Assembly: GCA_938028565.1 (NCBI GenBank)
Contig: CALIZS010000056.1
Location: forward strand, 1 to 18,043
Length of the DNA: 18,043 nucleotides
Reading direction: 5' to 3'
Origin: an uncultured Atopobium sp.
Lineage (GTDB): Bacteria > Actinomycetota > Coriobacteriia > Coriobacteriales > Atopobiaceae
The notes beneath the pieces are model-generated. The model had not been told where the DNA came from. It worked only from the letters and a program-made list of their open reading frames with translations, and ran no database searches. Shown piece after piece: positions 1-7,811 of the stretch. Position numbers and translations under genes: made by a program. How positions within the stretch are numbered: position 1 is the first letter of the stretch; every line of letters begins with the position of its first letter.

Positions 1-1655
1 TGCGCAATGCATGGCAGGGGAGCTTCAACCTCAAAGCCAGCAGGACGCTCTCTACCTGCGCCGATATCACTGAGCGAGAGGGACGGCAGCTTGGCTAAGT
101 CTTCTGGAGCATCTGGTGTTTCTTGCTCCAGACGCAGTGCCTCAACTTCTGCTCGGATCTTCTCGACGTCCTCATCAGTGAGTGTGGAGCGAAGTTGTGC
201 CAGTTCAGTGGCCTCTTCCTGAGCCTCTCCCTCGTCTGTAGGAACAAGCTCAACCTGAGCTGCGTGCTTGCTGTTGCAGATGAGCTCTAGAAGTAGCTTC
301 TCAAAGCCCTTTTGCGCTGCAAGTTCTTTGACATAGGCAATGGCGTCCTCGTAGCGGATGTAGTCCAGAGGACGTGCGTCGTCATAGAGCCAGCTTGAAA
401 GCGAACGCAGCGTGTACTCAATACCGTTTGAGTACGGCTGATCATTTTCGCGCAGGTTAAACTCTGCAAGTGCAATGGAAGCATTGAGTTTCTTTGGATC
501 AATGCCTTCGGAAGCAATCTTTTTGCAGGTGGTCTCTATCAGCTCACGGAACTTCTGAGCTGCGCCCTCCTTAAGGCCTTTGAGCTGCAAGAAGAGCATA
601 GGTTGGGCAAGGTCATCGGAGAGATAGTAGCTAAAGTCATCGCCAAGCTCTGCGTCAAGAATTGCACGCTTAAGCGGGGATTCATTGGAGCCCATGAGGG
701 TGTCAAACAAGATATCTGCTGCCATCATCTTATTGCGCTGGTCAGGCGTTCCAAGCACGTAGCCCAGGCCAACGCTGGAGTTGTCGGCTGTGGTGTTCAT
801 GCGGACCTGGCAAGGCTCGGGCAACACGGGTGCCTGCAGGTTAAGCGGATTAGGGGAGCCTGCATCGCGTTTCTCGGCAGCTGCAAACCTCTGGGCAATG
901 AAGGAGAGCTCACGCTCACAGTCAAGGTCGCCGTAGAGGAAGGTGTAGCTGTTAGAGAGATCGTAGTGGCGAGCGTGGGTGTCCAGGAAGTTCTCGTAGG
1001 TGAGCTCGGGGATTGCACGAGGCTTACCACCGGATTCTTTGCCGTATGCGGTGTCAGGGAAGAGAGCCTCGCTGACAGAATCGTAGAGAACACGGTCAGG
1101 GTCAGAGAGGGCGCCTTTCATCTCGTTGAAGACAACGCCGTTGTAGCTCAGATTGCCCTGCTCGTCAGCCTCTAGGTGCCAACCTTCCTGCTCAAAGATG
1201 CGCTTGCGCTTATAGATTGCAGGATGCAGAACGGCGTCTAGGTATACGCTCATCAAGTTTTCCAAGTCAGCTACATTGGTGCTGGCCACAGGGTATACCG
1301 TCTTGTCAGGGTAAGTCATTGCATTCAAGAACGTCTGCATAGAAGTCTTGAGCAGGTTAACAAAAGGCTCCTTGACAGGATAAGCATCGGATCCGCAGAG
1401 AACAGAGTGCTCCAAGATGTGGAAGACGCCTGTGTGGTCTACAGGAGGTGTCTTAAAAGCAATGGCAAACGAGCGATTGTCATCGTCGCAGGCAAACCAC
1501 ATAAGGCGAGCACCCGTAGGGATGTGCTTAAAGATATAGGCATAGCCAGAAATCTCGTTAACCCACTCAACTGAGATTACCTCAAAGCTCTTGTCTTCTG
1601 CATGAAGCGTGCCAACAGAAAACGCGCTGTCCATCTGCGAATACTTGGATGTCAT
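1..1655 (-). CDS. M16C presequence-protease-like zinc metallopeptidase (partial, C-terminus off the left edge)
   Basis: The frame is open from the ATG at 1655 to the window edge, giving about 551 residues. M16C family members (PreP / insulinase-like) usually run to about 970-1000 residues, so nearly half is missing. The inverted zinc motif HxxEH is seen as HILEH at residues 79-83 (codon 79 at 1421-1419). It is followed by a PreP-like stretch (SVLCGSDAYPVKEP). The distal zinc-ligand Glu lies in a VVFNEMKG segment near residue 155-160. These enzymes degrade short unfolded peptides in a closed chamber. No signal peptide is seen, so a cytoplasmic role is likely. The start is not firmly fixed: no strong Shine-Dalgarno precedes the ATG at 1655, and Met8 is an alternative. 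The gene is divergent from the DMT transporter. The family call is firm; the substrate is unknown. Confidence 0.9.
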   Translation of the reverse strand, partial: MTSKYSQMDSAFSVGTLHAEDKSFEVISVEWVNEISGYAYIFKHIPTGARLMWFACDDDNRSFAIAFKTPPVDHTGVFHILEHSVLCGSDAYPVKEPFVNLLKTSMQTFLNAMTYPDKTVYPVASTNVADLENLMSVYLDAVLHPAIYKRKRIFEQEGWHLEADEQGNLSYNGVVFNEMKGALSDPDRVLYDSVSEALFPDTAYGKESGGKPRAIPELTYENFLDTHARHYDLSNSYTFLYGDLDCERELSFIAQRFAAAEKRDAGSPNPLNLQAPVLPEPCQVRMNTTADNSSVGLGYVLGTPDQRNKMMAADILFDTLMGSNESPLKRAILDAELGDDFSYYLSDDLAQPMLFLQLKGLKEGAAQKFRELIETTCKKIASEGIDPKKLNASIALAEFNLRENDQPYSNGIEYTLRSLSSWLYDDARPLDYIRYEDAIAYVKELAAQKGFEKLLLELICNSKHAAQVELVPTDEGEAQEEATELAQLRSTLTDEDVEKIRAEVEALRLEQETPDAPEDLAKLPSLSLSDIGAGRERPAGFEVEAPLPCIA

Positions 1656-1847
1656 AAGCTGCCAATCTATACGAAAACTTACGTGAGCATTAATGCCGTT
1701 TTGGACCATCTTGCCTATTTGAACCGTTTGGAGACTTGAGACTCCGCACAAAGCAGGGTAAGGTGGATTTTTGTTATTGTGATACTACCGCGTCAGAGAA
1801 AAAGTGACACTTGTATCCGTATTTTGTAATGAAAGATTTATACCCAG
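1656..1847. other. Divergent intergenic region between the peptidase and transporter genes
   Basis: This 192-nt region must carry promoters for both flanking genes. On the plus strand there is an extended -10-like sequence (TG at 1778-1779, then GATACT at 1781-1786) without a convincing -35 box. A perfect 10-bp palindrome GCATTAATGC lies at 1687-1696. Neither site is strong enough for a firm promoter call, and no RNA gene is seen. Confidence 0.3.
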
Positions 1848-2843
1848 ATGAATGATTTCATTTCTCATGAGAGCGATGTGGAGTCTTCTAAGGCCACAGA
1901 CGTTTTAGAAGCTTCTGCAGAAGAGGAAGCACTTGGAAGCGATGACGCTGAAATAACCCCTGATAACAAGAAGAAAATCTATCGAGGAATGCTCTTTGTC
2001 TTGATTGGTGGAGCTTCCTGGGGCGCATTTGGAACCGCTGCAAAATACTTGCTTGATACCTATCACGTTGATCCGATGTGGTTGATTGATATTCGTGAGC
2101 TTTGTGCCTGCTGGTTATTCTTAGGAACTGCTTTTGCGTTTGATAGAAAAAATCTCACAACTGTCATCAGGAAGCCAAAAGAGCTGGCAAAAATATTTGT
2201 GGTTAGCTTGTTTGCCATTCTTTTCTCGCAGGTAGCCTATATTTATGCAGTTAATGCTACTAATTCTGGAACCGCAACAATCATGCAGTCGTTGGGCATG
2301 CTGGGCGTTTTAGCCTTTGTCTGTGTGGTTGGCAAGCGCTGGCCTCGTCGTCGAGAGATCCTTGGTATTGTTTTGGCGCTTATTGGCACCTATCTCTTGG
2401 TAACAGGAGGAAATCCAGGCACGCTTAGCCTGCCAACAGCAGGTATTTTCTGGGGCGTTATGTGCGCGTTTGCTCAGGCAGCTCTTTCGATTTTGCCAAA
2501 GCCTCTGATGGAAAAGTGGGGAAGCTTTACCGTTAACGGCCTAGCTTTTCTGTTTTCAGGCACGCTCATTGCCGTGTTTTATCAGCCCTGGAACCATATG
2601 CCACAGCTGGACCCCTTTGGTATCTTGCTGGTAGTTATTGGTGTGCTGGTGGGAACCTTCTTAGCATATGGCCTCTACCTGCAGGGTGTTAAGGACGCAG
2701 GCTCACTTAGAGCGGTCCTGCTGGGTACTATCGAGCCTGTCATGGCAACCATTACCACCGTACTGGTGCTTGGAACTACCTTTAGCGTTGCCGACCTCAT
2801 CGGCTTTGTCCTCATCCTAGCGATGGTCGTGCTCACCGCCTAG
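1848..2843 (+). CDS. EamA/DMT-family membrane transporter
   Basis: This 331-residue protein belongs to the drug/metabolite transporter superfamily. Two EamA repeats are visible, roughly residues 46-187 and 196-331. Each begins with a Gly/Ala-rich helix (LIGGASWGAFGTAAKYL in the first; IFWGVMCAFAQAALSILPKP in the second). The hydrophobic pattern fits the usual ten membrane helices. A conserved-looking GTIEPVMA segment lies at residues 293-300. The first 45 residues are unusual for the family: soluble, strongly acidic and Ser-rich, ending in a basic cluster (KKKIYR) before helix 1. DMT proteins normally start almost directly at that helix. The start codon has only a weak Shine-Dalgarno, so a start nearer Met48 is possible. 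The substrate cannot be read from the sequence. The gene stands alone, divergent from the peptidase and convergent with the wall hydrolase. Confidence 0.9.
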   Translation: MNDFISHESDVESSKATDVLEASAEEEALGSDDAEITPDNKKKIYRGMLFVLIGGASWGAFGTAAKYLLDTYHVDPMWLIDIRELCACWLFLGTAFAFDRKNLTTVIRKPKELAKIFVVSLFAILFSQVAYIYAVNATNSGTATIMQSLGMLGVLAFVCVVGKRWPRRREILGIVLALIGTYLLVTGGNPGTLSLPTAGIFWGVMCAFAQAALSILPKPLMEKWGSFTVNGLAFLFSGTLIAVFYQPWNHMPQLDPFGILLVVIGVLVGTFLAYGLYLQGVKDAGSLRAVLLGTIEPVMATITTVLVLGTTFSVADLIGFVLILAMVVLTA

Positions 2844-2858
2844 TCGCACCCGACAACA

Positions 2859-2887
2859 AAACCCCCGCAGGTAAACTGCGGGGGTTT
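2859..2887. terminator. Bidirectional rho-independent terminator
   Basis: A perfect 12-bp stem, AAACCCCCGCAG (2859-2870) and CTGCGGGGGTTT (2876-2887), encloses a 5-nt loop. It lies between two convergent genes. The U-tract is better on the minus strand (GGGGGTTTTGTTG), so it should stop the wall-hydrolase transcript most efficiently and the transporter transcript as well. Confidence 0.9.
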
Positions 2888-2918
2888 AACGTTCTCTAAA
2901 GGTTGTGTAGCCAGAGGC

Positions 2919-3992
2919 TTAGATGAGTTCCATCTGCGTGAGAACTGCCGAGTACCAGCCGTTTGGATTAGCTGGGTTGTACTTTGCAGCACCAGAGACA
3001 GAAAGCCTCCCGCCGTAACCAGCAGCAAGACCAGCTGTGTGATCCCAGATAGCCTCTTCCCAGCTACCCCAGCTTGAAGAGCCCCAGCCCCATGCGTTGT
3101 AGGGGAGGAAGTTATACCTACCCTTTGTACTCTCAACTGCAGAAATAGCAGGTGATAAACGAGGATCAACGCCGTAGGCCCATGCAGCCTCGGCAAAGGT
3201 TGAGCCGTAGCCAGCAAGTGGGGAGCCAGCAAGATAGGCGTCAATTCGAGCACCCCAGCTGCTTACAAAGTTGGTCTTATCGCTTGACCAATCAACATTT
3301 TGAGCTGAAGGAGTTGATGGGGTAGTGACCTCAGTGGTATTACCAGAAGCGTTGGTAAAGGTGGTCTCAGTAGAAGCCTCTTTTAGTGCTTCTTCTGCAG
3401 CAGCTGCTTCTGCTGCTGCCTGCTGAGCTTGTTCTGCCTGCAATTGCTCTCTTGTTGCAATTGCTGCATTCATAGCATCCTCGGCAGCCTTCTTCTGCTC
3501 CTCTGCTTCTGCCATCTGTGCATTTAAAGATGACTGAGTCTCAGAAAGCTCTTTACTAAGGTCAACCAGGTGGTTGATAGCATCTGAATTTTTGTTCTGG
3601 ATAATCTCAAGATACTGAACAACAGCAATCAGATCATTAAAGTTATCTGCCGATAAAAGCAGATCAATAATTCCCATAGAGCCCTGCTGCATGCGATACA
3701 TTGCTCTAATAGACTCTGCAGCTTTTAAGCGCTGCTCTGGGAGTTGCTGTTCAATCTCTGCAATACGCGCCTCATTATCTGCAATCTGTTTTTGCAGCTC
3801 AGCCACACGCTGATTGGCGGCATCGTAATCAGAATTGGTTTGCTCTACCTTGGCCTGGAGCTCTTCAAGAGTCTCTGCCTGAGCTCTTGAGACGCCAAAC
3901 AAAAAGGTATTAACAACAAGCACTGCTGCAAGGAGTGCTGTCATAAGGGTAGAGCATGAAGGTAAGCGTCTATGACGCATATATTTGTTCAA
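2919..3992 (-). CDS. Secreted PcsB-like coiled-coil protein with lysozyme-like C-terminal domain (putative peptidoglycan hydrolase)
   Basis: 357 residues. A basic N-terminus and hydrophobic core (about residues 16-34) end in SRAQA/ETLEE, which predicts signal peptidase cleavage after Ala39. Residues 41-205 are heptad-rich coiled coil of the PcsB/CwlO N-terminal type, including an IRAMYRMQQGSMGIIDLLL segment (about 95-113). An Ala/Glu-rich and Thr/Ser/Pro linker follows to about 232. The C-terminal domain (about 240-357) resembles lysozyme/glucosaminidase-like folds: YGVDPRLSPAISAVESTKG places a candidate catalytic Glu at 287, followed by an aromatic Trp/Gly-rich segment. The start is TTG at 3992, because a perfect GGAGGT lies 5 nt upstream; the ATG at 3980 would be about 17 nt away. 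It is divergent from uppP. In related proteins the coiled coil gates the catalytic domain via FtsEX; that role is inferred here. Confidence 0.8.
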   Translation of the reverse strand: MNKYMRHRRLPSCSTLMTALLAAVLVVNTFLFGVSRAQAETLEELQAKVEQTNSDYDAANQRVAELQKQIADNEARIAEIEQQLPEQRLKAAESIRAMYRMQQGSMGIIDLLLSADNFNDLIAVVQYLEIIQNKNSDAINHLVDLSKELSETQSSLNAQMAEAEEQKKAAEDAMNAAIATREQLQAEQAQQAAAEAAAAEEALKEASTETTFTNASGNTTEVTTPSTPSAQNVDWSSDKTNFVSSWGARIDAYLAGSPLAGYGSTFAEAAWAYGVDPRLSPAISAVESTKGRYNFLPYNAWGWGSSSWGSWEEAIWDHTAGLAAGYGGRLSVSGAAKYNPANPNGWYSAVLTQMELI

Positions 3993-4020
3993 ATCGACCT
4001 CCGCGATTGGGGGCTTCCGA

Positions 4021-4038
4021 TTAGTGCGCAGTTAGTGC
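4021..4038. repeat. Tandem TTAGTGC direct repeat, 11-bp period
   Basis: Two identical heptamers start 11 bp apart, which puts them on one face of the helix. They lie 29 nt upstream of the wall-hydrolase start codon (3992). This geometry is typical of OmpR/PhoB-family response-regulator sites, but the sequence does not match a consensus I know. Confidence 0.4.
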
Positions 4039-4066
4039 TATCCGCTCATTACTGGCTTCAAGCGCA

Positions 4067-4087
4067 AGGTCAGATAACACTTGACCT
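4067..4087. repeat. Inverted repeat AGGTCA-N9-TGACCT
   Basis: Perfect 6-bp arms (4067-4072 and 4082-4087) are separated by 9 nt in the hydrolase/uppP divergent region. It could be a dimeric operator. Short arms make chance occurrence possible. Confidence 0.3.
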
Positions 4088-4286
4088 CAAAAATACGCAT
4101 AATCGCTTCTCTCCGCTCGTGCGAGGTTGTCAATTCTACTTGTTTTTGGCTCCAAATGCCAACTTTGCAGAAAACAAGGCACTTTTAAAGTAGTAAAGTC
4201 GTTAGGTAAAACCGTGAACGGTAGGAAAAGAAAGGGCGAACGGATTGCGTACAATAGGTTCGTAATCAGTTTCCAAGGAGGTTTTA

Positions 4287-5219
4287 GTGGAGTCGGCAAT
4301 TTTGTGGATTGAAGCGCTTAAATCAGCGTTATTTGGCGTAGTTGAGGGTATTACCGAGTGGCTACCTATCTCATCAACAGGTCATATGCTGCTGCTCAAT
4401 CAGTTTTTACCACTCAATGTCTCTGAAGACTTTTGGAATATGTTCCTGGTAGTTATTCAGCTTGGTGCAATTCTTGCAGTATGCGTGGGATTTTTCCACA
4501 AGCTCAATCCCTTCTCGCCAAAGAAATCCAAAGACGAGAAGCGCTCTACCTGGAAGCTGTGGGCAAAAGTGGTAGTCAGCTGTGTTCCTGCTGCAGCAAT
4601 TGGCCTGCCGCTCAATGACTTCATTGAAGAGCATCTTGGAAGCCCTTTTGTTATTGCCGCAACTCTTATTTTCTATGGCATCATCTTTATCCTGCTTGAG
4701 CTCCATCGCGAGAAGATCGCTGCAGCAGTAAAGGTTGAGGTGCCCCGAGGCAAGCACATGAGCCCAGATACTGCAGCATCCCTTAAGGCCCCCTCTGCCG
4801 ACAACCTGGCCCGCGTACAAGACATTGACAACCTGGACTGGAAGACCGCGCTTGGGATTGGCGTTTTTCAGGTACTTGCAATTGTTCCAGGTACTTCAAG
4901 ATCTGGTGCAACCATCCTGGGTGGTTTAGCACTTGGTTGCTCGAGGACAGTGGCTGCTGAGTTTACGTTCTTCCTGGCTATTCCTACTATGGCCGGCGCT
5001 TCTGCGTTGAGACTAGTGCGCTACTTTATGAAGGGCAATACCTTTACCATTCCCGAGGCAGTTATTCTGGGTGTAGGTTGCCTGGTAGCCTTTATTGTTT
5101 CGCTGGTTATGGTTCGTGCGCTTATGGGTTACGTTCGCAAGCATGATTTCAAGCCTTTTGGTGTGTACCGTATTATTTTGGGTATTGCTGTTATTGCATA
5201 CTTCCTGCTTGTTAAGTAG
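4287..5219 (+). CDS. uppP: Undecaprenyl-diphosphate phosphatase (UppP/BacA)
   Basis: This integral membrane enzyme removes one phosphate from undecaprenyl diphosphate and so regenerates the lipid carrier for peptidoglycan and other wall polymers. Family overexpression is known to give bacitracin resistance. Both signature regions are present: VVEGITEWLPISSTGH (E20, E24, S29-S30, H33) and PGTSRSGAT at residues 201-209, with the catalytic Ser/Arg. The gene starts with GTG at 4287, supported by AAGGAGG at 4275-4281, 5 nt upstream. At 310 residues it is longer than the usual 265-280. The extra length sits in a hydrophilic stretch at about residues 140-186 between two membrane segments. The neighbouring divergent wall hydrolase suggests a shared peptidoglycan context. 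A strong terminator follows. Confidence 0.97.
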   Translation: MESAILWIEALKSALFGVVEGITEWLPISSTGHMLLLNQFLPLNVSEDFWNMFLVVIQLGAILAVCVGFFHKLNPFSPKKSKDEKRSTWKLWAKVVVSCVPAAAIGLPLNDFIEEHLGSPFVIAATLIFYGIIFILLELHREKIAAAVKVEVPRGKHMSPDTAASLKAPSADNLARVQDIDNLDWKTALGIGVFQVLAIVPGTSRSGATILGGLALGCSRTVAAEFTFFLAIPTMAGASALRLVRYFMKGNTFTIPEAVILGVGCLVAFIVSLVMVRALMGYVRKHDFKPFGVYRIILGIAVIAYFLLVK

Positions 5220-5255
5220 TTTTTGACTTACAAGCATTACTACCTATGCATTTAC

Positions 5256-5284
5256 GCGCGGTGAGTTTCTCGCCGCGCTTTTTT
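5256..5284 (+). terminator. Rho-independent terminator after uppP
   Basis: A 10-bp stem, GCGCGGTGAG (5256-5265) with CTCGCCGCGC (5269-5278), has one G-U pair and a TTT loop. Six Ts (5279-5284) follow directly. Confidence 0.92.
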
Positions 5285-5370
5285 GTGGAGCCAACAGAAA
5301 CGAGAGCAATTAATGTCCGGTTATCGGGGTACACTTTTAGTCTCAGAATGATTGACACTAGGATGGCGTA

Positions 5371-7809
5371 ATGCAGATTGATCTTGAAGGTTTGAATCCT
5401 GCCCAGCACCAGGCGGTTATGACAACTCAGGGACCTCTGTTGGTTCTTGCAGGAGCTGGCTCGGGTAAGACGCGTGTTTTGACGTTTAGAATTGCGCACA
5501 TGATTGCCGACGAGGGTGTTCGTCCTTGGCAGATTCTTGCTATTACGTTTACCAATAAGGCTGCAGCAGAGATGCGTGAGCGCCTTGAGGCGCTGTTGCC
5601 AAATAATATCCGTGGTATGTGGGTCTGTACGTTCCATGCTATGTGTGTTCGCCTCCTCAGAGAAGACGGTGAACGTCTTGGTTATGGCTCCAACTTTGCC
5701 ATCTATGATGATGACGATTCAAAGCGCCTGATAAAGACCATTCTGTCTGATTTGGATATTGATGTCCGTCAGTTCCCACTCAACTCCATCCGCTCTAAGA
5801 TTTCTGCTGCTAAAAATGCACTTCTGTACCCTGATGATGTAGAGGCTCAGGCAGCAAGCCCCATGGATCACGTGGTGGCCCGCGTGTATCGTGCGCTCCA
5901 GACGCGTCTGGACAAAGCTAATGCTATGGACTTTGATGATCTTCTCATCAAGGCGTTTGAGTTGCTCTCCAAGTACCCTGACGTGCTTGCTAAGTACCAG
6001 GAGCGTTTCCGTTATATCAACGTTGACGAGTATCAGGATACCAACGGCGTCCAGTACGCAATTACCAAGCTTTTGGCATCCAAGTATCGCAATCTTATGG
6101 TTGTTGGCGATGATGACCAGTCCATTTATTCGTGGCGCGGAGCAGACATCAAAAACATCTTGGCGTTCGAGAAAGACTATGAGGAAGCAGTTGTAGTTAA
6201 GCTAGAGCAAAACTACCGCTCAACGGGCCATATTTTGGCCGCTGCCAATGCAGTTGTTGCGCATAACTCTCACCGCAAACCAAAGCGTCTTTTTACTGAT
6301 GAGGGAGATGGCGAGAAAATCCAGGTGTATCAGGCATCTGATGAGCGTGATGAGGGCGCGTGGATTGGCTCCGAGATAGAAAAACTGCACGATAAAGGTA
6401 CATCGTACGACAACATAGCCGTGTTCTATCGCACCAACGCTCAGTCTCGTATTCTAGAAGATATGTTGCTCAGAGCTGGTGTTCCTTACAAGATTGTTGG
6501 CGGCACTCGATTCTTTGATCGCGCAGAAATCAGAGATGTCATGGCGTACCTCAAAGTTGTCGTCAATCCAGATGATGATATGGCTGCGCTGCGCGTTATT
6601 AACACGCCTCGCCGCGGTATTGGTGCAACCAGTATTCAGAAGATTCAGACATATGCACTGTATAACGGTTTGTCGTTCTTCTCGGCATGTGAAGCATGTG
6701 TGATGGAGGAGAGCCTTCTTACCGCAAAGGTGAGAAATGCGCTGGTAGAGTTCACGTCAGCTATTGAGCATGGCCGTCATATTGACGGAGAGCTTGATGA
6801 GGTTGTTGAGGCAATTGTTGATCGCTCAGGTCTTATTAGGGCACTTGAGGCGGAGCATACCATTGAGGCTGATGGACGTATCGAGAACATTCGAGAGTTC
6901 TTTGGGGTTGCAGCAGAATTTGATGAGTCTCACGACGACGTTGAAGAAACGCTTGAGAGCCTGCAGCAGCTCAGAGAAGCTGGAGCGCTTGATGCGCAAG
7001 ATGCAGCTTCGCTGAGTGAGGCTGGTTTTGATGCTGCTACCGGCGCACTTGCTGGTGCTGCTGTAGAGACGGCTCCTGCGCTTCAGGAGGAGAGCTTGCA
7101 TCCACAGGTTGTGGCAGAGAAGCTCCCGGCCTTTATGGAATGGCTGGCGCTTCGCTCTGACCTGGATAGCTTGGATGGTTCTACCTCTGCAGTAACGCTC
7201 ATGACCATTCACGCTGCAAAGGGTCTGGAATTTCCTGTAGTTTTTGTTGCTGGTATGGAGGAGGGAATCTTCCCTCATGCAAATTACGAGGCAGAGGCGG
7301 CTCAGTTAGAAGAAGAGCGCAGGCTTGCCTACGTTGCTATTACGCGTGCGCGCAAGCGTCTGTATTTGACGTACGCATCTACCAGAAGAACCTACGGCTC
7401 TGTTCAGGCAAATCCTGTATCGCGTTTTGTGGGAGAGATTCCTCAGGAGCACGTAAAAGCTATTGGTGTAGGCTCCGCGGGCTTCTCTGGCGTTGGCTGG
7501 GCAAAGCGAGGAGACCGTCATGGAACCTTTGGCTCTGGTCGCGGCTCCGAGGTCTACGGTGGAAACGTTTTTGGTTCTCGCACGCGCTCTACCGGCGGTG
7601 CTCCAGCTCCACGTACAGCTCCTATTCAGAAAGACCCAGCCCGCGCTTCTGCAAGTTTTGCTGTGGGAGACCAGGTTTCTCACAAGACCTTTGGCCCAGG
7701 CGTTGTTTTGGCAGTTCAGGGCGATACTATTGAGGTCAAGTTTACGCGTACTAATAAGACAAAGAAGCTCATGAAGGGCTTTGCTCCGATTATAAAAATT
7801 GAGGGATAG
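5371..7809 (+). CDS. pcrA: ATP-dependent 3'-5' DNA helicase PcrA/UvrD
   Basis: This 812-residue superfamily 1A helicase acts in nucleotide excision repair, replication restart and rolling-circle plasmid replication in Gram-positive bacteria. All helicase motifs are seen: Q-motif region LNPAQHQAV (8-16), Walker A GAGSGKT (28-34), DEYQD (219-223), GDDDQSIYSWRGA (246-258), NYRS (281-284), TIHAAKGLEF (612-621) and AYVAITRAR (653-661). Residues 518-580 form an acidic, Ala-rich stretch before motif V that is longer than in typical Bacillus PcrA. A Gly/Arg-rich linker (about 697-760) leads to a C-terminal Tudor-like domain (GDQVSHKTFGPGVV, from 766), the RNA-polymerase/DNA-binding module of this family. 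The ATG at 5371 has only a modest AGGA upstream. It heads a tightly packed run with the channel and nucleosidase genes. Confidence 0.96.
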   Translation: MQIDLEGLNPAQHQAVMTTQGPLLVLAGAGSGKTRVLTFRIAHMIADEGVRPWQILAITFTNKAAAEMRERLEALLPNNIRGMWVCTFHAMCVRLLREDGERLGYGSNFAIYDDDDSKRLIKTILSDLDIDVRQFPLNSIRSKISAAKNALLYPDDVEAQAASPMDHVVARVYRALQTRLDKANAMDFDDLLIKAFELLSKYPDVLAKYQERFRYINVDEYQDTNGVQYAITKLLASKYRNLMVVGDDDQSIYSWRGADIKNILAFEKDYEEAVVVKLEQNYRSTGHILAAANAVVAHNSHRKPKRLFTDEGDGEKIQVYQASDERDEGAWIGSEIEKLHDKGTSYDNIAVFYRTNAQSRILEDMLLRAGVPYKIVGGTRFFDRAEIRDVMAYLKVVVNPDDDMAALRVINTPRRGIGATSIQKIQTYALYNGLSFFSACEACVMEESLLTAKVRNALVEFTSAIEHGRHIDGELDEVVEAIVDRSGLIRALEAEHTIEADGRIENIREFFGVAAEFDESHDDVEETLESLQQLREAGALDAQDAASLSEAGFDAATGALAGAAVETAPALQEESLHPQVVAEKLPAFMEWLALRSDLDSLDGSTSAVTLMTIHAAKGLEFPVVFVAGMEEGIFPHANYEAEAAQLEEERRLAYVAITRARKRLYLTYASTRRTYGSVQANPVSRFVGEIPQEHVKAIGVGSAGFSGVGWAKRGDRHGTFGSGRGSEVYGGNVFGSRTRSTGGAPAPRTAPIQKDPARASASFAVGDQVSHKTFGPGVVLAVQGDTIEVKFTRTNKTKKLMKGFAPIIKIEG

Positions 7810-7811
7810 CT

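Larger units (their letters stand above)
3993..4286. other. 294-nt divergent regulatory region between wall hydrolase and uppP
   Basis: No gene or structured RNA is evident. It contains an 11-bp-period direct repeat (TTAGTGC at 4021-4027 and 4032-4038) and an inverted repeat (AGGTCA at 4067-4072, TGACCT at 4082-4087). A TTGACA lies on the minus strand at 4132-4127 but has no well-spaced -10. A TACAAT at 4250-4255 is a possible -10 for uppP without a good -35. Ribosome binding sites for both genes sit at its ends. Confidence 0.4.

Noticed and set aside
603..1175. 190-codon open frame on the plus strand
   Set aside because: It lies antisense to the M16 peptidase frame, which carries HILEH and NEMKG motifs and is open across the whole region. 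The plus-strand translation resembles no family I know.
4127..4132. TTGACA on the minus strand as the wall-hydrolase promoter -35
   Set aside because: No acceptable -10 box at 16-18 bp spacing; the nearest candidate is about 23 bp away.
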